This document shows, one piece after another, positions 23,591 through 36,830 of a DNA stretch of 64,000 nt. The notes beneath the pieces were generated by a model. The model had not been told where the DNA came from, made no database searches, and saw only the letters and a program-made list of their open reading frames with translations. The DNA comes from Triangularia verruculosa (Eukaryota; Ascomycota; Sordariomycetes; Sordariales; Podosporaceae). The translations under genes and the position numbers were made by a program. Location of the stretch: the NCBI GenBank assembly GCA_033296885.1, contig MU863885.1:248001-312000 (forward strand). Reading direction: 5' to 3'. Position 1 is the first letter of the stretch, and each line of letters begins with the position of its first letter.

Positions 23591-25153
23591 TTACAGCTTG
23601 ATCGTAATATCCCAAACATCCAGGCCCACCGCCACACCCGTCACAGCGCCCATATACGCCACTAAAATCCCCATCGTAGCAACCCCCCCAACATGAAGCG
23701 TCGGCACCGTCATATTCACCAGGCCCGTCAGCAAATTCGCCAGCAAAAACACCGCCAGCCCATTTCTATTATACGCCTTCAGCACCCTGCTCGTGGCGGT
23801 CTCGTACGCCTCCTTTTCTACCCTCGCATCCCCCGCACTGTAAAATGACGAAAAGAAAACCACATCCACCACCGCGAAAGCAAACAGCAGCCCCTGGTTA
23901 AACGCCACCACCCACAGCATGTATGGCAGGTTAGCCAGCCGTCTCGACACGCTCAACCCAAAACCGTACTTGAAGTCGGTGGCGAGGAAGTACAGCCCTG
24001 ACCAAACCGCCGCCCAGGTGCCCATTTTGGTGAGTAACACTTTGGCTGACGTCTTGGAAGAGGAGCCCAAGCTTCGGGGTAGCACCACCATCCCCATATC
24101 CTGCCCGGCAAGAAAGATAGCCAGATACCCCCAGAAACTGAAAATCCCCTCCCTGTTCATGGACAAAAGGTTATCTCTCGCCCCGATCAGAATCCATGCC
24201 TTGAGACCTGTGCTCTCCAGCACGATCTGATACACCACACTCAGCAGGATCGCCAGTCCGGCGTACGAGGGCACCACTCTCAGCGCGGACTGAAACAGCG
24301 CCACAAAGGGGGGGAGGAACCCAAGAGTGAAAAAGAAGTTCCAGTGCACACCGTATTCCGTGACATGTTCTGCGTAGTCTAGCCCCTTGACGCTGAGTAG
24401 CCTCACGATGCCCAATGCAAGAAGTGGCAAAGAATGCCGGATGGACGTAAGCAATCTGGTGGTCAGAGGGGTGGTCTCTCCCTCAGCGCGTTGCTTAAGC
24501 AACGGTCTGGAGGCGACAATACCGGCAGAGTACACGAATGACCCCACGCCCATATCCATGAGGGAGGTTCCCCATGTTTCCACCTTGGCGAATCGCCGGG
24601 GAAACAGACGGAAGTCGACGGCAAGGATGCAGATGCAGGTGACAACCATCATATTTCCGCGGTAATTGGTGAGGAAGGGCTTTGTTGAGAGCACAGAGAG
24701 CCCCTGGGAGGAAGATGTGGATTTCGCATTGCTGGGTTTGGCTTGCTTTTTCTTGGAGGAGGTGGATGGTGGAACGGCATAGACAAAGGCTGCAGCGGTG
24801 AGGAGGAGGATATTGAGGAGAATAGGAGAGCCCGAGTAGAGCGTTACAGAGAGGAGGAGGGCGCCGACGTTGAGGAGGTAGTCGATTACGAAGGCGAGGG
24901 GGGTGTATGGTTTGAAGAACGACTGGCGGGATTGGAGGACGGACCAAAGGAGCGTTACTATCTGATAGAGCAGTTGTCAGTCGCAGATATGTCGCGTTCA
25001 GAACGGGCTTGAGCTTCATACTGGTGCCACGGCGCAAACTTGGGCAACCTCTATCACTGACCCCCCTGACAGATTGGACACAAAATCCTCCTTCAACTGC
25101 TTGTAGCTGTGAGCTATTCTCGCGGCGTTTGCGCCAGTGTCGGGCTCGGCCAT
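23591..25153 (-). CDS. GWT1: GPI-anchor inositol acyltransferase Gwt1 (PIG-W homologue)
   Basis: Exons 25153-25022 and 24961-23591 (60 bp intron 25021-24962, GTATGA..CAG) encode 500 residues, the usual length. Exon 1 carries YKQLKEDFVSNLSGGS, a hallmark of the family. Exon 2 resumes with LLWSVLQSR and continues to the most conserved block STKPFLTNYRGNMMVVTCIC, then FPRRFAKVETWGTSLMDMG. The rest is many hydrophobic segments typical of this multi-spanning ER membrane protein. Gwt1 acylates the inositol of GlcN-PI during GPI-anchor synthesis, a step needed for GPI-linked wall mannoproteins, and is the target of the antifungal manogepix. ATG 25153 is chosen because MAEPDTGANAARIAHSYKQL aligns with family N-termini; the frame is open further upstream without similarity. 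It is divergent from the Clp1-like gene. Confidence 0.96.
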
Positions 25154-26191
25154 AGCGGGCAATACAGTACGGGACAACACAGGCCAACGGAAAGAGGGGA
25201 AACTTAGAGACAAAATGGTTTCGCTAGGGCATAAATGACATGACACAACAAGACAGTTGAGAAGTGATGATAGTCGTCGGATTTCATGGATGTCAAATGC
25301 CAGCTTGCGGCTTCCACAGGCATTGGGCCGTCAAGGTGCCACCTGTGTTTAGGGCAGCCAATGGCAAGCTCCAGAGCTCTCCCCAGTCTGCCAAGACACT
25401 TCAGGGATCCTTGTCTCAATCTGAGACGGGTTCCAGCCCCTCAATGCTGATTGGTCACTTATCAGGCTAACTGTCCGACTCAACTTCAAGACATCTGAGA
25501 TCAAACCTCCACTGTCACTATTTTCTCTCTCATTCTCTTCCCCCCGCTAGACTGCTTTACACTGCGTAGAAATTACGGGCTACTGACCTCAACTTGAGGC
25601 CATGTTATGTTGGGCGGCTTTCTTCGCGCCTCTACAAAGCTCCAAAGACCGTCGGCCTTCTGGAGAGAACCAAGTCGCGACAATGATGTGTTGGTGGCGT
25701 GCTCCAGCGAATAACCTCCTTTGTCTACAGACCCGTTGCGCTGGTTGATGGCGGGCACTAGGCGAGCAGACCCACAAAGCATATTCGATCTATCGCCCAC
25801 AAGGCCCAGATACCTAGCCGCGGCATCTCATAACTGCTAGAGCTGCCTTGTTGCGCGTCAGGAGAGAGACCTCCTGCCGCCACTGGCTTTGTCCAGAGGA
25901 CGCAGCCCACACATCTTGCGCAGCTTTGTCTCGCATCGCTGCATCTGACTCAACACTTCCTATCTATCATGTATCCCTTTGAACTCTGAGAAGCCTTTCA
26001 GCCAGGAAGAAAGGGAAGATGAATAAAAGCAATATTTCGGGACAATCTCCGGTCATGAGCCCATGTCGCAAAACCTCACTTGTGTATCTAGTACGCCATC
26101 GCCTGAAGCGAAGGGAATACTAGTTCCCTGTATATCTTTCGTATCATAACACAATCTCTGAGTTCACCCAGCAACATCAAACATCGCAGCC
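25154..26191. promoter_or_regulatory. Divergent promoter region GWT1 / Clp1-like
   Basis: 1.04 kb between two divergent start codons, expected to hold both promoters. A pyrimidine-rich tract lies at 25520-25550. Frames on the minus strand near 25573-25800 look random. No extra gene is called. Confidence 0.5.
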
Positions 26192-27446
26192 ATGGAGACG
26201 CAGACGCGGCCCCGATCGCAACCAGATCTGCCTCCCGTTTATGTCGACCGCCATGAACACCAAGCATATCACGGCGGCCCGGCATACGCAGCCCGGACTA
26301 GCCCGCTCTTCTCTGCTTCTGTCTTGAGACCAGATCCTCTGCCCAGTGCCATGCTACCAGCTACTGGAAATGACATGGCAATGAGACTACACGAACGGGC
26401 CATGGTGGATAGCCTCGATCAACGCGGAAGACGCCTCGAGCCTCAGTACTCTCCAGGTACAGCTAGATCACTCTCGCCCATAGCTGAGCAAGGCCTGAGT
26501 TCCCGGCGGGCTTCCATGGCCAGTCTACCTCTGCTCCGAGCTCCCGCACCTTCTCCCCACTCCCCATCGTTTCTCCAATACCCCCGAAGACCAACTCTAG
26601 CATCCGAAACAAGGTCAATTCTGTTGTTAGGCCTAAACGATGAAGGATCGGGGGCTGTGCCTGACGGGCTGCCGCGGATTACCAGCAGTAGCTTTGACGA
26701 GCGTCGTCAGTCTTTGCCATCGTCATTTGTGACTCCCGCTCCGCGACGAAACAGCCATCAGTTGCGGCAGGAGCTTCATGCCTGGGGCCATGTTTTTCTG
26801 GGCAATGGGTCAGAAGCACAGTGCTTCGTATCGGCTGTGTCTCTCAGGAGATCAAGTGGCAACTCCTCGCCATACGACGAAGACACAACAATGAAGGACG
26901 GCTCCCCAGAAACGCCAGAACCATCCAGCCAACTCACAGTCCGTGTTCGAGTGAGACCTTGCGCGCTTGACCGCAAACCTTTTCTGTTAACACGGACTTT
27001 CGACATGGATATGTTGAGAGCTACTGTCCCGGAGCCAAGTCCAGTGATGGCGGGACCTCGGAGGATATCAGCCGATGCGAGGGGCCGGAACCCGTCTCCG
27101 ACTTCATTTCTTGTATCCACGGGAGAGGCAAGTGCTGGACTCGACAGTATATTACAAATCCGAGGTGGAAATACAGTTCCCATCCGTGAGTTACGCCTCT
27201 GATCTAACAACGTCTCGAGACGACGATGCTGACCATCCGCCCACAGACCGACCGTACGCATGTGCGTTCTTCCCCGTGCTAGCCGCGCTTCTGTACTCCA
27301 AGCACATCCAGCCGCGCGACATAATCGATCTTCCTCTGCCCCACCCCGAAGTCTGGGGGCAAACAGTTGCTCATGTCTATACCGGCCAAGGGGAGCTAAC
27401 CGAGGCCATCAAACAGAACATCTTATACTTGGGGGGTAAGGTTTGA
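26192..27446 (+). CDS. Clampless-1 (Clp1)-like protein
   Basis: Exons 26192-27185 and 27247-27446 (61 bp intron 27186-27246, GTGAGT..CAG) encode 397 residues. The first half is Pro/Ser/Arg-rich and disordered. The conserved part begins near residue 190 with LRQELHAWGHVFLGNGSEA and CFVSAVSLRR, continues with VRVRVRPCALDRKPFLLTR and TFDMDMLRATVPEPSP, and after the splice runs RPYACAFFPVLAALLYSKHI, IDLPLPHPEVWGQTVAHVY and TGQGELTEAIKQNILYLGGK. These blocks match my knowledge of fungal Clp1-like proteins. In basidiomycetes (Coprinopsis clp1, Ustilago Clp1) they are needed for clamp formation and dikaryon development. The ascomycete role is unclear. A GTAAGG close to the stop could be read as another splice donor, but family members end with this same short C-terminus. 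Confidence 0.78.
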
Positions 27447-28321
27447 GACGATACCGACGGGCTCCTTTCTCATGGCCTTGCATTTTCATTGGGGGAATCG
27501 TCCCGTGATCTCTGGCGTTATCCTCTAGGGGCTTTGCGGTTGCATGCCTTAATTTCACCTCATGTACATCTTTACATTGTCCAGACAGGTCTTTGTCTAG
27601 GCGTATTCTCGAACCAAGGCCCGTTCACTCCTTTGATGGCAAACACAAGTGAGAGCCGCGCTTCCCGTTTTTTGCCGTGTGGCCCTAGCCCTTCCTCGAA
27701 GCGCCTATTCCTTCCCTGCTTTGATGTTCACCGGCACGCTTTGATCGTACAGTGGAGTGATTTGCTTGCTGCCGTTGACCGTGACTGTATCCAAGAAAAG
27801 CAATCGGTCCCGAGCCCGAGCTTCGTGAGAGGAGGGGTAGAAAGCTCTCGAATTGTGCTTCCCCTGAGAAACTTGGAAGTTCCTGCCACGTCTTCTAAAA
27901 TCAAGCGTCTGGACCAAACATATCCCTGCAATCCCGATGGAAAGAACCTCTGGACTGGTCTCCTGCTCTGGTGCCCCCCCTTTTAGAGTTTGACGGACTC
28001 CTGTGCCAGCGCTAAGCCTGAGTCAATCCCGCATGCACGGGGCCAGATACAGGATGGCCGCGGATGTGAGCTAGACACTGGGGGAGCGTGGTGCGTCCCA
28101 AATCACCTCGCAGCTTCGCCTCGACAGGTCTCGATCAGGACTTCCCCGCCAACGGTAGTGTTATGCAGCATGGTGTTCATTTTAAGACCCTCATCAGGAA
28201 GGCTCTCCTCGCGTGCCGGTCTACAGCTCGCGACGTTGAGCTTTTCAACTTTGATCGCTACATTCAGTGTAAGCACCATCGACCCAGAAAAAAGGGCGTC
28301 GAGGAACCAGATACAACACCG
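27447..28321. other. Intergenic stretch between Clp1-like and P-loop kinase-like genes
   Basis: About 870 bp. The frame of the next gene is open back to at least 28088 and contains another ATG at 28163, so the 3' part may belong to that gene. Nothing else is recognisable. Confidence 0.4.
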
Positions 28322-29200
28322 ATGGGTTCATTCCGTGACCAACGGCCACCCAGCCTTGCCCCCTACCACTTCCCTCCTCCTGTTCCTTATTTCGAAGTAT
28401 TGGGTCGACCTATGGATCCGCAGCCTGCACCTCTCATCCATATCAATGGCTCGCCAGGCGTAGGCAAGGAAACGGTGGCGGAGCTCTTGACCAGCATCAT
28501 CGGAGACGACAAATCCATGCTGATCGACGTACGCAGTCTCGACTTCGACAGTGATACCAGTGCCCACCATAAGCATCTTTTGACCCCAGAACATCCCCGT
28601 TACTTCTCGTTCGATGTTGGGATGGAATCCGTTGACTCGATTGCTGACACGCGGGAACTCTCCGACACCGAGTACAAATCCCCAGACACTGACAACCTCA
28701 TCCGGCTCCTGTCGAAGCCTTTCAATTCATCACGCACAGCCGTGCTCCCCGCTTATGCGCCCGACACTGTGGCAGGGCGTGCTTTCATTCGGTCCCTGGA
28801 GCACGCTGCACAGAGCAGTGGGAGGCTCTTCATCCCCGTTACACTGGAGTGCGCCTCTCCTGAACGTATCCGAAGGACGCTGAGTCTCCAGAGACAATGT
28901 AGCTACAAGATAAGACGGCAAAGTGAGCCAGCAGTGTCAACAGTTGGGACGGAAGTTGTGCCCCAGTTGGTCGTGGCCGCCGACAGCGAAAGTGGTCAAC
29001 GCAAGCTCGCGACATCGGTTCATGGAGGGTTGAGTCTGGATATCACATCAGTAAATGCGTTCGCGGTCGCACTCCAAATCGTGGAGCATGTCAATGGCTG
29101 TCGACAGGAGAGAGATATCGGTTGGTGCAGTTCAAGCAGCGCTGCAACGACGCCCACCGGGAGCATGGAGGGAGAAAAGCGCTGGAAGGGGTCTAGATGA
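28322..29200 (+). CDS. P-loop nucleoside/nucleotide kinase-like protein
   Basis: A single frame from ATG 28322 to the stop at 29198-29200 encodes 292 residues. A longer version from ATG 28163 gives 345 residues, so the start is uncertain. Near the N-terminus a beta-strand and Walker A read APLIHINGSPGVGKETVAEL (P-loop residues 43-51). Then come a possible second strand with a catalytic-type acidic pair (MLIDVRSLDFDSD) and a late strand plus arginine-rich lid-like motif (FIPVTLECASPERIRRTLSL). This order fits the AAA_33-like / small-molecule kinase branch of P-loop proteins, in which a GK-x-T loop is common. The substrate cannot be told. The last ~90 residues are Ser-rich. It is co-directional with and just downstream of the Clp1-like gene. 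Confidence 0.6.
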   Translation: MGSFRDQRPPSLAPYHFPPPVPYFEVLGRPMDPQPAPLIHINGSPGVGKETVAELLTSIIGDDKSMLIDVRSLDFDSDTSAHHKHLLTPEHPRYFSFDVGMESVDSIADTRELSDTEYKSPDTDNLIRLLSKPFNSSRTAVLPAYAPDTVAGRAFIRSLEHAAQSSGRLFIPVTLECASPERIRRTLSLQRQCSYKIRRQSEPAVSTVGTEVVPQLVVAADSESGQRKLATSVHGGLSLDITSVNAFAVALQIVEHVNGCRQERDIGWCSSSSAATTPTGSMEGEKRWKGSR

Positions 29201-32200
29201 TGGGCAAAAGTCCACCAAGGGCTCACCCGCAGACCAAACGGGCTCTCGGTCTGCGTGCTACACTACGTAGTTCACCGCCATTCACCGACCCTGATCCTGG
29301 CACATGGGCCCTCCTCGCGCTCTGATGGGGGGCATTTAGCCTATCCCAAGACTTGAACAAGAGAGTGCCCACCCACCGGCCTCTCTCACTACCGCCCACC
29401 CTCCATACTGCGGCATGGCTTCCAGATGGGGTGCGAGTACCGCCTTTGAATGGCATGCCCGCTCTAGCTATCCGCAGCCACTCGGAATATGACCAGTCAA
29501 TCTCTCGTTGCCAACGCCGCGCCGGGTATGGCGGCATAGTCTCCGCGGCCATGCACCCGCACGCGGGAGGCATGGTACAAGAAGTCGAACATGGTGAACG
29601 TATCAGATCAGGCCCAGTCCTCGATCAGCCTTCGTGGCTTTCTAGAAGCTCGCTGGCTGCATGCCGGGTACGGGCCGGGGTCGGGAAGATCGTAATCGGC
29701 GGGTCAGGTCTCAGGTGATGGCCCATACACAGAATATGGCTATTGCTCCACGATCTTTGTATGGCTTGTCACCCAGGGCCTCCGGATCCCGGCTTCGATA
29801 GCCCATGAGAGTTCCCCGGCAAGAGGAGATGTGCAGTCGGCGTGCCGAAGATATGTGCTTGGCACCGTTGTTCGGGCCGGGGTAACCTTTCAGAGGCAGC
29901 CCATGGATACCCGCTTCATTCTGTCTTAGGTTGAATTAGCATTGCTATCATTCATCCCGTCAGTGAAAGACATCACCGATGGCACTAAGCGGCACGCGGA
30001 GCACCGCAATGCTCTCCAACATCTCCGGCGTCTGAACAACACGGTCTCCGAGTACGAAACGATTCACATCAGGAAATCTTTCATACCAACAGAACCGCCC
30101 GATTTGGATACGGGTTGTGTTGTACATACATCACACTAATGTACCGGGGGTTGGTCCGGGGAAGGGGAAACCGGCATGCCGGCGGCAAGCGACTTCTCCA
30201 CGCCATCCAGTTCCAAGAGCTTGTACACGTATGTACTTTGCTGTACATCCTCTTCATGCTAGCCCGCTACCACCATTCAGGCCGCATACGCCCAGGGTGC
30301 AATGGCGGAAAAGGATGCCGCCCTTGTCTGTACAATTTAAAACAACACATACAACAGAGTTGTGTCAGCCAACCAACGAAGCACCCTAAAGGAATGACGG
30401 CAGTTAGCGTGGAGGGGCGGTCGTTCCTTTTTTTATCTCGAGACCTCCCAACGGGGCGGCCAGCTCCGTTTCGGGGAAGCAGATCTCGATGGCCCGGAGG
30501 GCCAGACGTTGAAGATAGTTCTTGGCCTTTTGTGGGTAGGGGGATTATTGATTGAGGGGGCGTGTGGGGGAAGTATGGGGCAGAAAGTTCGTCACCGCCA
30601 TGAAGGCGGAATGGGCGCCTTGACAACGGGTACCTGCGGCGGGGATTGTCGATGACAACTCATTCCATTTGTTGTGTTGTGGAAACGTGGGGGCTCCTTT
30701 TCTGTTTTGTTGTACAACCTTTTTAGAAAGGGGCATATGCAGTCAGCATGCTATTGAAATCTCGATTAATGAACACTTTACAAATATTACTTAAGGGTGT
30801 CTCGGTTCTGGGTTAGCGAGAAGCGGTGTATTCCGAGGGTGTGCGGGGTGTGAAGGTGAGGCGAGAAGGGTGGGTTGTCGACGATGTTGGCATTGGTATT
30901 GTTGCCCTTTTTGAACTTTGAACATTACTGATGGTAGTGGTTGCCATAGCTTTGAATCGAGGCCGGCCGATGTGGATTCTGTTGTACAATACTGTTAGCT
31001 GACATTGGATATCTGTTACCATGAGACAGCTCGGTTAGACAAGGGCTCATCTGATTGGGAGCGTCGATGCTGTTTGTCTTGACCACCTACATCGACATTG
31101 CTCACCGGTCAGGAAACGGGACACACCTACCAAATAGCAATCTACACCGAGACGTACCTATACAATATTTGATCCTTCCAGTCCATCTGTCTGGTTGGTT
31201 TTCACCGGTGAATACACCTGAATCGGTAGAACGTGAGGCCCTCTTGTTGTCTGAACCAACAGCACAGCGTTCATGGCGACGCCTCCGAGGTGAAAATACC
31301 ATTCTGTGACACCTCACCTCATCAAACCTACTTTACCTTTGGCTTCTCACCGGTCAGTACCTCGCCCATTTCTTCGGTCGGATTTCGACACAATATATGC
31401 ATATTCGGTACCGTACATCGTCATCTTACTTACTGCAATGAGCTCACCGGTGGACATTAAGGCTCGTTCCATCCAGTCCCCGAAACTGGGGGCCCGACAT
31501 AACTCACAGTAGGTATACAACCTAACTTTCTTTTTATCTTCCACTTTACCGTAATGAGTCTCAAGCTGGACAGATGTCATGAAATAGCATCAAAAACCCC
31601 CCTGGATTTCTTGACAGCTCCCAGAAACATAACCCGAGGCTCTCTTTTGCCGTCACTCTGCCAAAAAGAAAGAAGAAAAAAGAAAAACAGTTGACTCACC
31701 TGCCCGGACCGAGTGGGTGGCTTCTTTCGCGGGAAAAGGAAAGAACCACGGGCATCTCTGTGTCATAAAACTATTAAACCAAGGCAATTCTCTCATCAAA
31801 GAAAATACCCCTCCTATTGGACTTTCAGTTCAGCGACATCAAGAGGGCACTGCGGTCCTTCTCCGCTCTCATGTATCAACCTACTTTGATACCTATATAT
31901 GATCAGAATTAGAGAAGGCGAACTGGGAATTCATTGTTGATTGGTTTGTAGCTTTTGAACCTTCCCAATTCTTGCTATACCGTCTTGTCTCGATTCTTCT
32001 TTATCGGTATGCTATTTGTACACACCTAGAACGAGATATTCTGAGCAGTACTCATTACCGTCGCTGTGAAAAGACCTGGTCAGTAATTGGCCCTTCCCCA
32101 AGAAGACACCCATGCAAGCCATGCAAGATCGACAAATCACCAAAAGAACCATTGCAATACTCGACAAGACCGACACCAACCACTGCCCAGTCAGTCTCCG

Positions 32201-33076
32201 AATATGTTCTAGATCTGTTTTTGGCCCTAATGTAGGTATATCTGTATAAATGACCTGATCTGAGCTAGTAATATCACAACCATTTTATAGGCGCCTACTT
32301 ATCCCATCGAGACGCTCCAAGTCCCAAAAGGGGAGGTACCTACCTTAGTCGATGCACCGTACTTTCGTCATTTAGCCCTCACAAACACCAAGATCCAAGG
32401 GATTACCTCATCACCACAAGTACCGCAAGTAGCCGTCGTGTGAACACAAGCAATCACCCCCACGTTTTCAAATTCATCTTTGTTAAAAGCCTCAGTTCCT
32501 GAGCCCCGAGTCTTGATCTTAGGATGTACCTCCTGTCCAGCAGCATCCAGCATCCAGCATGTATGTACCTAATAACCTCTCTGCTACTACATAGCTCCGA
32601 CCTCAATATCCCACTCTCCAACAAAACCTACCTTACCTCTCACAATACTAATTCCACTCCTCCCATCAACAAACTTCCCTACACTGCCTGACCCAAACAA
32701 AAGTCCACATTTATCCATCCATCCGAGAAACAAACCTTCTCCCTTATTCCCTCTCGTTCCCTTGCTTTTCTCCTCCCCCTCCCTTCCATCCCCCAATGAC
32801 CATCCCGCGATCTCAAACCCATCTGCTGTCCAACCATCCGTCATCAGATATCAGGTTAGCAAACAAACTTGGACATCCTCGAAATCTCCACGGTGCAATT
32901 TCCCCCTCGTGCATATGGATTTTCCAACCTCCTCCGTCATCGCGTGTGTATGCAAACCCCACCGCTCCGCATCTCGGCCCCTCTCCCCTCTTCTGCCAAT
33001 CTGCGAATAACCCCTCCGTGCCATCTGATGTCCGGAAAAGAAAGACAATGTGCCCCTCCACCACCACCCACCCGTT

Positions 33077-33087
33077 CCCCCCCCCCC
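33077..33087. repeat. C11 homopolymer
   Basis: An uninterrupted run of 11 C, inside a C-rich tract on the plus strand. Confidence 0.85.
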
Positions 33088-36000
33088 AAAGTGGGGCCAC
33101 CCGCAGTGGAGCAGTGGACTTCTGCTACCCAGGATGGACCTTGATGCAGCCGTTGGACCCCCCCTACTCCTCCTCCCGTCCTACTCCTTTGCAAGCTCCT
33201 TGATGAATGATTCCGTCCTTGCCCGCAGGTCAAAATTGAACAAGAGAAGAAAAGAAAAAAATCTTGATGATGCACTATTTACCCCTCACACAACTAACTA
33301 CCAGCATTGGGGCCGTGGCCAGAAACGAGAACCCGGATTTTGAGAATACCCAGCACATAACCGACAATTCTCGCCCTCACGCGGGCCGATGCGGCATCGT
33401 CGTCATTTGTCGGCTGTCTCCAAAACCAGTGTTTGCCCGAGGTAGAAAATAACCGGGCCAAAAACTTTATCGTCGGCCCCAGCCGGGTTCGGGAAAAGCG
33501 ATAACGCCAATCAAAAGCCGTTGAGAATCACGCAATGTCAAAATAGGGACATCCCATACTACCTATGTAGATAGAAGTCCCTTGTTGTTTCGGTCCTTGA
33601 AAATCGCCCTTTCTCTCTCAGAGATATCCAATTTCTTTGTGCACAGCGTCCAAGGCCACCGTGCTATCTGTCGCTTGAAAAACTTCTTTTGTAAGCCGTA
33701 GTGCCGCCGCGCGTAACTTCAAGTTTCGTGCTTCACAATTTCTCCTACTCTTACGTCTTCTGCGGTTGTGGGGTTCAAATGTGGTAATCTCAAGTACTCA
33801 GCCACACACAATACCTGAGTGTAACGGGCCGACAAACTTCTTCCGAGATTTGTGATGGCCATGTCATTCGTCGAGCCAAAGTTGCTGGTGTCCCGACAGA
33901 GATACGGAAAATTCCTCAAATCGAGCATAGGTCGACGCCGGTCCTGTTTAGTTAGCAGTCGAATCAGAATCCAGCGTTGAAAGCCCACAGCTCATCTCCG
34001 TCCCACCCCTACCTTTCATCCATCATCACTGCAACTCTCATCAAATGTTCATCATAACTCACATCGGCACGGCGTCTCGTATATCGATATGTGATGTTGT
34101 CGCCTCACGCTTAAATGACATCTTTTGCCCGTCCAACTTGAGCATTGTTGTCTTGAACCCTAAAAGCAGCCTATTCGCAACTCGTTGGTTCACATTCCAA
34201 AATCAACACCATCGCGCGCTTTCTACTACCATAGAAACCACCTCCCATAATAATAACCGAGGGCCTTTCTGCAGTGATCGCGAGTCGCACTCACATTGGC
34301 GTTGGCCCATCCTGCCAATGAGCGGCGGTTGTGGCGAGCTGGTTTACCCACTGCACCCACTGGTCAGAGGCGATTGCGTGCATGATGCACCCTCAGACGA
34401 CTGCGGCTGGGGCCAGGAAACCAAACATGTCGTGATGTTAATGACACCCCCTCGATCTTCAAGTCGCACATCTCCATCAATTACCTAATCGGGCCTCCCG
34501 TTTCCGTGCGGGAAAGTGGGGGGTTGATCAAGAATGTGGAAAGCCCCCCGAACCCCTCCCGTCGCTTGACGTTGAGATTGAGCGCCGTTTTGCTCGGCGT
34601 TCCGCACCGTTCCCCGCTTTGCCGGGGAACGGAGCGGCGCCGGGCGGGGCTTCAGTGCTGGGGGTGGGTGGCAGCCCCGAGATGTATCGTCGAATCTCCG
34701 GAGTCGATCGCCTTCTGTGACGCCAAAGAGGGAACACCATCCTACCTTGCAGAGCGGAGAAGATGACATCTCATATGCGTCTAGTCAAAAGACGGGGTGA
34801 CACAACCTAAACTTACCAAGAGACCTCGTAGCACAGCAACACACACTGGTAACCTTCTTGCCTCGAAGCTGTCCCGTGCTTGGGTGGTAGAACATGCCAT
34901 TCGGTACCAGAAAGTTGCGACTCTTCGTGACGGTCGGAAGCTGGCGCCGCTCATCACACAGGATTTTGTCCTTCGCAGCCTGTCGCACAATGTCGGCTCT
35001 AGTTCAAACTTGAATCCTTGGTGTTGGTTGTGGGAATGCACCCCCGGTCTTACAGACCCTGGACTGGCCTTGGCACCTCGATAAGCTTCTTGGTTGATCG
35101 GAGATCTTGTTGTCTTCGCGCCTGACATCGAGTTGCCATCAAGTGTCGGAAGATCCGAGGACAATGGCTGCAACGGCCGCCTTACCGCTGATAGCGTCCT
35201 CTCACTGACCGATCAACATCTAGGTGAACAGGCGCCGGACAAAAAGCCGCATCATCTCAGTGGTTGCTTCACAAATTCGACACCGAGGGTAGGCTGTATG
35301 AAAAACGAGGCTAAGTGCTGATCGGACGGGCGTTGTTCTAGACTCAGCTCACCTTGCCGATAGGCTCTTGCTGCGTGGCTGTTTGTACCTGATAGATCCC
35401 GTCGCCGATTGAACTGAAGTATCCTATTCCCATGTGCTGGCATGAGGTAAGAGGCAATACAGGTGCGAAACCGGCAACCTTGGGATCGAAAAGTCTCGCA
35501 GCTATCGAGTGGCATTGCGGCATCATCATTGATGCCGGGCATATCACAACAATGCCGAGTCTTCTCCAACCGGTAGCCAAATTGGTTTAAAGGGTTGCAG
35601 AACGCGACGATTGGCCTCTCGTTTGCACCCGCTTCCGGTTTGTTTTCTTTTCTGTCCTTGTTCTGCCTGCGCTGCTTACATTCGGTCACATTCACGGCGG
35701 CGCCTTTGTACCTTAGCTCTTTCGCGGATGTTCAAGCTGCCGCCGCATGGCGGAGGCCGGTTTGGCATTTTGTCATGAAAACCCCCAACTGCCGTGGAGA
35801 GCATCGTCACAGCTCGGCCTTTGTTGGCGTGGGTGTGTATGCGTCTACCAAAGCGATGGCACCACGTCGAGAAGCCCTGCATCCAAAGCCCTCTCAAATC
35901 CCCTGCTCGGGTGTGATCGCGCGCGTCTGTTTCGGCGACTGAGGATGCGGGTGCCATATCCGGTACATCCGTCTGTAGCGATATCCTGCAGAGCGGCAGA

Positions 36001-36797
36001 GGAGAAGGGCTCTGGAGGGTGGGCAAATCATTTCTTCAACTTCCAAGTGGATAGCTGATGAACTTCCTGGTTCCCCGTCCCTGGTTTGTCTTCTTGTTTG
36101 CAGGCTGTAGTGCAAAGCATGATGATCTGTTTTGGACGCTGGCAATGTGTTGTATGTAGCACGCTGGAGTCAAAAGGTCGGAGCTCTCTATTTTCTCCGC
36201 ACGAATCAAGTGTAGCCAGCGGAACACTTTTCCCACCCCCTCCTTCTTGCCTCCGCACCCTCCTCTCACCTGCCCCTCACCACCCTAACTGTCAACCTCA
36301 CACGCCGAGGGCAGAACAAAGAGCTCTGAGTGGCCCGTCAGCGAGATGCTGACCTTGAGTTCATGTGGCCTGCCCGATTCATCGGCGCCTTAGCGCAAAC
36401 CGACAGGCCTCGTTACGACACCAGCCACGAGGTCAGAAGTGTCCAGACCGTCATCCCTGGAGAGCTTCACCGAACTTGTACTGTGTAGTTGGGGTTTGTG
36501 GACAGCCGTTGTCCGTTGTGTCCAACAGCCTGCGTGAGACGACATAGCTGGACAACAACGACAGACAGCACCGGATATAGATAAACCTTCTCAGTGGGAC
36601 CCTATCGTCCCGCTCTTGGTCCTCTGGATGTTTGAACTTCCGACACAAGTGCAGAATGCACATATGTATAGCTTGCCGTGCGAGAAACGTGTAGCATCGT
36701 CAAGCTGCCCACCCTCTCCTAAGCCGTAGGTGCAGTGAACGCAGGTCCATCTAAAAGAGGCATGGCGCGGCTCTGTACTGTATTCTGATTCCTTGAA

Positions 36798-36830
36798 GGG
36801 GGGGGGCGTGGGGGTAGGTGAAGGGGGTGG
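36798..36830. repeat. G-run cluster, G-quadruplex type
   Basis: Plus-strand runs of 9 G, 5 G and 5 G separated by 3-8 bases. The first run is long enough to supply two G-tracts, so an intramolecular quadruplex is possible. Confidence 0.5.
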
